Positions 57,100-64,000 of a stretch of DNA of 64,000 nt are shown here, piece after piece. Within the stretch, counting starts at the first letter, position 1. Every line of letters starts with the position of its first letter. Where the stretch lies: assembly GCA_025617745.1 (NCBI GenBank), contig CM046868.1:20030615-20094614 (forward strand). Direction: 5' to 3'. The notes beneath the pieces are model-generated. The model made no database searches, was not told where the DNA came from, and saw only the letters and a program-made list of their open reading frames with translations. Both the position numbers and the translations under genes were made by a program. Source of the DNA: Heliocidaris erythrogramma (Eukaryota; Echinodermata; Echinoidea; Camarodonta; Echinometridae).

Positions 57100-59820
57100 A
57101 GAGCAAGTCCAAGAATAAGGTATGTTAATGTATGTCCTATGCATAAAGGTATGTGATGCCGAGTAACAAAATAATTCAACATTAACCCCTACCATGCCGT
57201 GGGCGGCAAATCCCGCCCAAAAATTTAGGCTCAGAATTGCTTGAAAATTTGTCCTCATACAGAAACTTTTGCTGTCAATATAATGTTTATTCCTATGCAA
57301 TATGTCTCTGCCCATTTTGCTCAAGAAAAAATGCATTGAAAGTTTGTTTTTTGGCAATTGCTCCAAACTCTGGTGGCATGGAAGGGGTTAAGAAAGTATT
57401 ATAAATGCAAGTTCTTGATATTTTGTCCTGCGCACACTATAATATGGCTATCATTGTAATGCAATTATCAAGTAAATGAAAGTCTTTGATATGGACAAGC
57501 ACATATTAAACTTTTATGACACTTTCTATTTTGTTTTAAAGCATTTTTTTAATTCATCATTTATACATACTTCATTTATAAAAGTGAATGGAGGTCATGA
57601 AGATAAACTAGCAGTTATTTGAGAGATGATTGACCAACCAGTCACAGATGGAGTGATGCGTCTGTAGATGTTGAACATGAATAAGTAATACGATTCATCC
57701 CCCAGACACCGGGGTTATCCAGCTTCAAGCCAAATGACACTATTAGATGACTTAACGAGTTAACACCTCGACCGTACCCTCCAAGCCCCTTTCAGGCTTA
57801 ATCATCTTATTATACACTATTGAAAACTACTTCTCATCTCGTCTTGCAATATCTTGTTCTTCACACCTGGAACTCCCAAGATTGTTGGGGGCAAGTTGGA
57901 GTTTGGGATGAATTTGTAGCTTTACGCCCTTTTCCTGTTGAAGACACTACTTAGAAGATTTTAAAATCAACATTTAAAAAAAAAATCTGTCAAAAAGGTT
58001 ATCAGATGCAAGAGTGGCAACAATCTTGAGGAATTTCCTTGAAATTGCCCCTCTACTATAAATGTTTGACTTTGAAGTAATTTTCTCAGAACACATTTTT
58101 ATTGAAAGCCTAACTTTAGTTTTCCTTTTTTTTTCAGCATTATATGGTCAACACTTTTTCTTACAATTTTTGGGGTTGTTTTTCAAACATTGAAAGACAG
58201 ATCGATGTGCAATGCAACTACAGGTATTTCATGACTATGTCATATTTAGTAATGTAATGGTTACAAAAAGAATGTGCCTTTTGTTTGTCCAGAACAATTT
58301 TGTTGTGTATTTTATGTGGGAGCTCATGAAAAAGATCTTTGGTCCATTAGCAATGTGTACATGTACCTCATGTTTAAATAATGAAACAGAAACTGACATG
58401 GACATGCACTATTATCAATCTACACGTTCAAATATTTGTAGCCAAATGAAATCGTAGAAAAACAAGAAGTGCTTCTCCTCTGAGTGAATCGTTATCACTT
58501 GGCACGAAATTTCAGTGTTACGTCAAATATCGACTGCCCTTTGCCAAGTAGTGGAGGAAGGAAAAGTCCTGTTACAACCTTGATCAATGAGAAATTACGC
58601 ACATTTCCAGACTGCTTCCGACTACTCCAAAATACATTTCACCTCTTCCTCCTCTTTGTCCAAGCCTTTCTTCTGATGTAGCAAGAGTAATCTCCTCATG
58701 TTTGCCCTGTCATTTGCTTGGTCCTTCACCCCCTGTGAAGTTCAGCTGACCCAGTGGTGACCTGAGGGCAGAAGTTTGAGCTTGAACTTGACTGTAGTCT
58801 GTCGATTCAGACTCAACTATGAAGAATATTTCTTGAAACTTTTTAATCAGTTCTTTGCTGTGTGCTGGTTGGATTCATTAGTCAAAGTACATAGGTAGTC
58901 AATGGTGATTTTGCCTTGGATCTGACCTGGATTCACCCTTGTAATCCTCCAAGTCTAAGCCCTATATTTTGTGTATTTGGTACCAATTTTGGTTGCTTGA
59001 AATTTGAAAAGAACCACAGGACTTAGAAGAAAATAGAAGCTTTGGAGAGTTTGCTTGAATTCGGTTTTGATTTGAGTGAACTAATTGCCTTATTTGAGTT
59101 TCAAAACTTATTTTATTATTAAAGTTTATTTTGTTTGCATTGGGTATGATCTTTGTTTGAAGGAAACATTTAAAGTTATTGCAGTTACATATACATGTTT
59201 AAGTTCTTTTTAAACCATTTGTTTTCTCCTGAATTCTAGACTAACCAATCACAGTGAACTTTGCCATTCTGTCATTCAAGCTTTGTAGCATTTTTGTGAA
59301 TGCAAACTTATTAAAATCAGCAAATCTTCAGGGAACAGGGACAGTTATTTGACCACTGGCTATGGCCAAATTTATCCTCGCTCTAATGCTATCAACAGCA
59401 TCTTCTTGGAAATATGAATGAAGAATAAGTTGATAAGATTTGAATAATAGCTTCAGAAGCAATAATATGGAATAGTTGCAGGGGAAGAAGATAAATCTTA
59501 TTCTTGAATGGCAATCTCAGAGTACAGAGATGGTAATAGAGAGTGTGAACGTGGTGCAGTCCAATGAAATGTTTTCATGTTTCTGTACTCCCCGCCCCCT
59601 AAAAGACCCTAAACTATCCTGCAAATGACAGGTCCTATGATGTCCTGTCCTGTTGGTAATTGGTCATCCTATAACTGTCCATTAGGTAATCCATCCCACA
59701 CCAAAGGGACTGTGAAGGAAATTGTTAATTATGTCAGCATTGGACAATTGGCTTTCTGGAAGACATATGGTAAGGATGCCATAGGGGATACTAGAGGTTA
59801 ACTTGAAGATAAAGTTGAGT
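57100..59820. other. Non-coding stretch, nothing recognised
   Basis: AT-rich sequence without supported exons, RNA genes or element ends. Open frames at 58212-58457 and 58484-58681 lack splice context and recognisable motifs. Confidence 0.4.
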
Positions 59821-59824
59821 TCTA

Positions 59825-60123
59825 GACCTCATTCTCATTACAAATGATAGCGCGCGGCGATGTTGTTTCGCGCGCGATCCAGGGATGTCAACGACGATCC
59901 AAAAGGGCGTACCGCTGGACGACCTCTGGGGGGTGGTCCACGAGAGATAGCGCGATCTAGAGCGTGCCAATTTGCATTCTCATGTGCAGAGAGTGCCAAG
60001 ATAGATTGTGCTAACCTCTGCAGGTGTGAACCTATGGCGTGCCAGTGGACCTCTCTGGCGTGCACCATGGGTCGCCCCACGATAGCGCGATCTACTTTCC
60101 AATCTCGTAATGAGAACGGGGTC
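59825..60123. mobile_element. GC-rich MITE, about 300 bp
   Basis: GACCTCATTCTCATTAC plus GATAGCGCG words on the left mirror GATAGCGCG and CGTAATGAGAACGGGGTC on the right. The interior has repeated GCGTGCCA and GTGCCA words. It is far more GC-rich than its flanks and ends 25 bases before R1 copy 60149. Confidence 0.75.
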
Positions 60124-60148
60124 CTTGTCATGCAATCTCATGGAGAAC

Positions 60149-60490
60149 GAAACTGTCTTAAAGCAATTAGGAAGGTTGATCATGTCTACATAAGAATTGG
60201 TGTATAATGTGAGGTTTTGGAATCATCAAAGTGATGAGAAAATTTACCCAATCTCGGTGAACAGCACATGAACTGTACACAGAAATGGGTATATGGGACT
60301 GCACACACCTGTGGCATTAATGTTCGGCGTGAACATAACAGCTATTTCTTGTCATATTTCAAATATGAGGGCATTTGAAGAGTGCTTCTGGAGACATTTC
60401 TACTATGATGTTCTTCCATACTGACATAAAAGGAATGAAAAAGCTCTCAAATAATTTGTCATCTTTCCCAGAACATGGCCTTCTCTTTAA
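60149..60490 (+). repeat. R1 dispersed repeat, second long copy
   Basis: It starts GAAACTGTCTTAAAGCAATT and ends near CATCTTTCCCAGAACATGG. It aligns throughout with 2898-3246 in the same orientation, 57 kb away. Confidence 0.7.
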
Positions 60491-60567
60491 TGCTGTCATT
60501 TAGTTTTATTGAAATTAATTGCATTTTTTTTTTAAACTGGGGTACAATTTTTGTAAGTGTGTGTTCT

Positions 60568-60593
60568 GGGGGGGGGGGGGGGGGGGGGGGGGG
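60568..60593. repeat. Poly-G run, about 26 bases
   Basis: The longest homopolymer in the window. A C run of about 20 bases follows at 60768-60787, so the pair could form a hairpin. Confidence 0.85.
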
Positions 60594-60767
60594 AGTTCGA
60601 ACAAGACTATGAAAGTGAATTGAACTGCCATCAGTTATATAGATAAATAAGTAAATTAATCAATCAGATAATCAGTCAATGAACAAATTAATAGATATAC
60701 ATTAATAACTTTGATCATAAATCATAAATATGTGCTGGAATGGGCTGGATTCGAAGAGGTATTTAAG

Positions 60768-60787
60768 CCCCCCCCCCCCCCCCCCCC
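60768..60787. repeat. Poly-C run, about 20 bases
   Basis: Follows the G run at 60568-60593 by 175 bases. Confidence 0.85.
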
Positions 60788-61303
60788 ATGAAGGAAAGTG
60801 GACCCAGTGACATTAAAGCATATAATACTGTATCTACATGCCTTAATTGGTATTCTGTCAGTACTACTCATCTATCCAAGGTCAAAGGCTCTTTGAGGAG
60901 CTGATTTTGTTTTGTTTCTAAAAAGTATATGTAGTCTTTGGAAATAACAAATTATCAGCCTCCATGTGGGGGCCCCTGTCAATATTTTTTTCAGTCAGAT
61001 TATCTGCTGTTTCCTATAGGATGTTCACAAAAACAATCATATTTTGTTATGGATGCATGGAAATTCTCCAGTAAATTGCCCTACCTGTGAAGGTTCAAAA
61101 TCAAATCACCCCATTTGCCACTGGTCAAACCTCATGTATATTATTCATTCACTGTGTTGATTAACAGTTCATCAACCTATTCACAGGTTAAAGTTATCGT
61201 ATTGACTGTTGGAACATTGTCACTCATCTTGTGATATTTAAAGATAGATTTGAATGACCTCTTTTAACCTCTCCTAACCTCTCCCGTTACTGCTAATTGA
61301 GAA

Positions 61304-61505
61304 AAGTACTTTAAAACCAGATACTTTCGCGACATAGAACTTACGCGAATTGTTATTGACAGCCAATTTTGTAGTAAGAAACTTGAGAATTTTATGTTTC
61401 ATTTGTGATTTTATTATTTGGGGCCTGAAACTTACGCGAATCTCGACCGCTCGCGAAATTCGCAAAAGTTTCATGCATGCAAAAATTTCTGTTTTTACAG
61501 TACTT
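61304..61505. mobile_element. Inverted-repeat element with CGCGAA words
   Basis: AAGTACTTTAAAACCAGATA on the left is mirrored by TCTGTTTTTACAGTACTT on the right. ACTTACGCGAAT occurs twice inside, near 61340 and 61432. Related words occur at 38370-38520. Confidence 0.55.
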
Positions 61506-61787
61506 GCTCATGAAGTGAAGTAAAAAATAACTCTAGCCATAATTCGAGATAATTTGAAAGAAATATTGATAGTTCTATAATTTTTTGGGATGTAGATGTA
61601 CAATGGAACCTACAGCTTTCAATGGTTCTAATAGCATTTTGACTCGTATGTTAAAGATATGCTTCTGTTGGGAATTTAGCAGAAATTATAAATGTATTTT
61701 TTCATCACCTGAGCATCCCAGACAAATAGACATGTTGTGATGAATTCAGATGACTTAGGATGTTGTATATGCTCCCATTTTCCAGGT

Positions 61788-62469
61788 GAGAATGAGCCTT
61801 TTGTTACACGTTTAATTCAAAACACGGTTGCAGCCAGTCATTTTCGTATAATGACCGATTTAAAACACTGATGTAAAACTCACAAAAAGTTTCTCCTTAA
61901 AGACGGTTTCTGGGGAAGCATAAACGCACAATCATTTGTAAACGCGTTTATATGACGTCCTATAAACATGTTTCTGGTTCATGTGAAAATCAGCATGCCG
62001 CTTCCGCAATGATTCTTTTGGTTTTTTCTCAATGCATGCATGTATAAGCAGTCAGCATGCGAACAAGACCTACCTGTTTACTTCTTTTATATTTATATTA
62101 TTGAGTTGAGGTCTATAATTCTGAGTGTCAAGGGCTAAAATTATAGTCAAGATGAACCACGAGCCCTTCTCCTTACATGGTCAGAGCCTGAAATTCAAGA
62201 GCTGAATGGATTGACAAGAAATAAACCCATCTACGACAAGTTGGCAGACTAGCTTGTCGCTGCAGGTTTGCTAAAGAACCGGGCAAGCAATACATAGAGT
62301 AACTCAAAACTTTCGAAAAAGCTCGCTCCCCTGCCCTCCCTGGTTCAACGTAGCATGCTCAGTGCAGGTTTACGAATCCAGTGCCCGAATTCGCCTGGAG
62401 AAAAGAAGCATAAACAAATACCCTGTGAAACTGCGGTTTAGATGAGCGTTTCAAAATGCTCATTCTGCC
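61788..62469. mobile_element. Possible Harbinger-like element with Myb/SANT remains
   Basis: GAGAATGAGCCTTTTGTTAC on the left and, in reverse complement, GCAGAATGAGCATTTTGAAA on the right are imperfect inverted ends. A decayed Myb/SANT-like coding piece lies inside at 62142-62297. PIF/Harbinger elements are known to carry a Myb/SANT-like protein beside the transposase, which is why that class is proposed; the ends alone do not prove it. Confidence 0.35.
62142..62297 (+). pseudogene. Myb/SANT-like DNA-binding domain remnant
   Basis: In one + strand frame the translation reads QDEPRALLLTWSEPEIQELN, then GLTRNKPIYDKLAD, a TAG at 62250-62252, then LVAAGLLKNRASNT and another stop. This follows the pattern of Myb/SANT-like (trihelix) domains of the type W..E.TRALL.LW.EPEIQ..L.G..RNK.VYEKIA..L...GF, which bind DNA and occur in hosts and in Harbinger-type transposons. 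The first Trp is missing, one stop interrupts the third helix region, and the rest of the domain is lost, so it is a pseudogene piece. Confidence 0.65.
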
Positions 62470-64000
62470 TTTGCAAAGTAAGCATAAAGGCACCCTTACA
62501 TATATGGAAATTAATACATGTACAGTAAAATACATTAATGAGGCCCAGTGTTTTAATCCATAAAATATTGCAACTGGTTAGGTGACAGTTGTCATGGGTA
62601 GATTAGGGAAGTGTGAGAGAGATGTACATGTATGTATAAGGGTAGTTAGACCAAGAAGGTACTAGGTAAGCTATTCTGTGATGCCCTTTGAAATGGTAAC
62701 ACAAACCCAATGTAACACATGCTTATGTTTGTTTTATCCATGTACATGTATGTATACCTGACTTGATGAAGGAATAAATTTGAATTTGTGGCATCCTTCA
62801 ATTCATGGAGAAGGAGCCCTGCACATTATGTATCTCCTCCATTCTTGCCTTTTATCTCTCTGTGTTTTAAGCTTTGTTGACGTCTTATTGATATAAGTAG
62901 CTTGGTTTTACTCAACACCTCCTCCATTATCCTCATGGAGCTTATTTGGCCTTGTCAGGATGTGATGTGAAAAATTAAGTAGGACAGTGACTCCTCATCC
63001 GAATGCCTCCTTGGGGTTTTATCATCCTGAAGGTGGTGTTCAGATGTCATGCTTTCTCATCTTCCTGTTCAGTTGTACCTATCCAAATACCTGAAAACTA
63101 TGTAGTCAGGAATCCTCACAATTTTTTTTCATGGGGGTCCCGATTGGAATTTGCATGGTTTATATCCATGCACCCCCAGTTTAATTTCTAAATTGGGGGG
63201 GGGGGGGGGGGGGGGGGGTCCTTAGTTATAATTTGGGTGCACTGAGTTAAAATTTGGGGCCCATTTGGACTGGACCCCAGTTATTGTCAAACCCTGTATG
63301 TAATACCTTTGCTTTTGAAGTTTGATCAATGAAGTGTATTTGATATTCTAATTTACTTAAAGGGATATATAAGCAGCATATACATTTATGAAGAACACTT
63401 CATCATATTTGTCAAATAAATTAGTGTGGAAAGAAGGGATTTCATACTTGCCATTTCTTCTTGAAATTACTGGTATTTGCTTATTCCCAATGTTTGTGGA
63501 GGATCTAGAAAAGCAAGAAACTATTGCTTTTGATTCTCATTGAAATATTGAAAGGATAAATCTCCTGCATGCTCAATGTGAACATGCCCCTTCTCTTTTC
63601 GGTCAGAGAGCACTTGCTCGTTAGAAATTGATTGCCTATAGTTCATAATGCATGCTCAAGAAATTACCCAGACCGAAAATTGGCTGACCCTGTTGACAAA
63701 TCCCACTTCTTTGCATTTATGAGAAGATGCGCCTTTATTGTTTGCATTAATAATGTTCTTACTTTCAAGATTATCTAGTATATGAACTTCTTGAAAGAAA
63801 AAAAATTGTTTTATGAACACAAATACATGTATGTTCCCTGATTATGGCAGAATTGTTTTGTGAAGCAAAATTACCTTTATTGTAATTGTTGAGCAAAGAA
63901 ATAATACTGTTCCACTGTGGCCTTATTGGTTGTGCAAGAATATTCTAAGTTTTCTTAAATGATCACTTAAGATTGCAATCATGCAGAAATATACTGCTAT
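62470..64000. other. Non-coding stretch with a long G run
   Basis: A run of about 24 G lies at 63195-63218. Nothing else is recognised; the open frame at 63003-63191 has no supporting signals. Confidence 0.4.

Noticed and set aside
59838-60207. Arg/Ala/Gly-rich frames on both strands near 60 kb
   Set aside because: They lie in a GC-rich MITE (59825-60123) and run into the R1 repeat.

Overview
This looks like a piece of an animal nuclear genome: AT-rich, without dense open frames or operon-like spacing, and packed with short inverted-repeat transposons (MITEs), tRNA-derived SINEs, microsatellites and long G or C homopolymers. The mix of tRNA-headed SINEs ending in GCGCTATATAAA plus (ATT)n, many TTAA-flanked MITEs, Penelope-like debris and frequent tacatgta words is most like a sea urchin or a related marine deuterostome. 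That placement is from memory of such genomes and is not proven here.

Protein-coding content is thin. I can support only exon-sized pieces on the + strand: a possible last exon at 9.53-9.74 kb with a SUMO-type VKVE motif; a possible first exon at 21.09-21.24 kb; a possible exon at 23.41-23.49 kb cut short by a MITE; two phase-compatible exons at 24.29-24.48 and 25.13-25.29 kb whose product faintly resembles the N-terminal part of HARBI1/Harbinger transposases; and a short possible last exon at 42.94-43.01 kb. No complete gene is visible, and most of the window reads as intron or intergenic DNA.

Layout. 0-9.5 kb: homopolymers, a palindromic minisatellite, a purine minisatellite, small MITEs and the first copy of a 350-bp dispersed repeat (R1). 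9.5-13 kb: the candidate exon, an inverted-repeat element filled with a pyrimidine minisatellite, and a perfect 48-bp-arm palindrome. 13-20 kb: a dense nest of mobile elements, with two SINE families, a Tc1-like MITE and Penelope-like element (PLE) remains with inverted terminal repeats, GIY-YIG coding remains and recurrent CTGAAGA...GAAA stem-loops, all cut by younger TTAA-MITEs. 20-29 kb: the exon cluster, interrupted by MITEs and a 5'-truncated LINE on the minus strand. 29-64 kb: mostly unrecognised non-coding DNA with at least twenty more inverted-repeat elements, including a 270-bp foldback at 44.3 kb, nested elements at 47.7-49.1 kb and a Myb/SANT-like remnant inside an inverted-repeat element at 61.8-62.5 kb.

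The strongest theme is a set of about ten short elements in at least seven sequence families. All are flanked by TTAA and begin AGG or AGGG, and several share a subterminal block around the words aagaaagttatg / cataactttctta. Two of them landed inside PLE remnants and one inside a coding-like frame, so relative ages can be read from the nesting.
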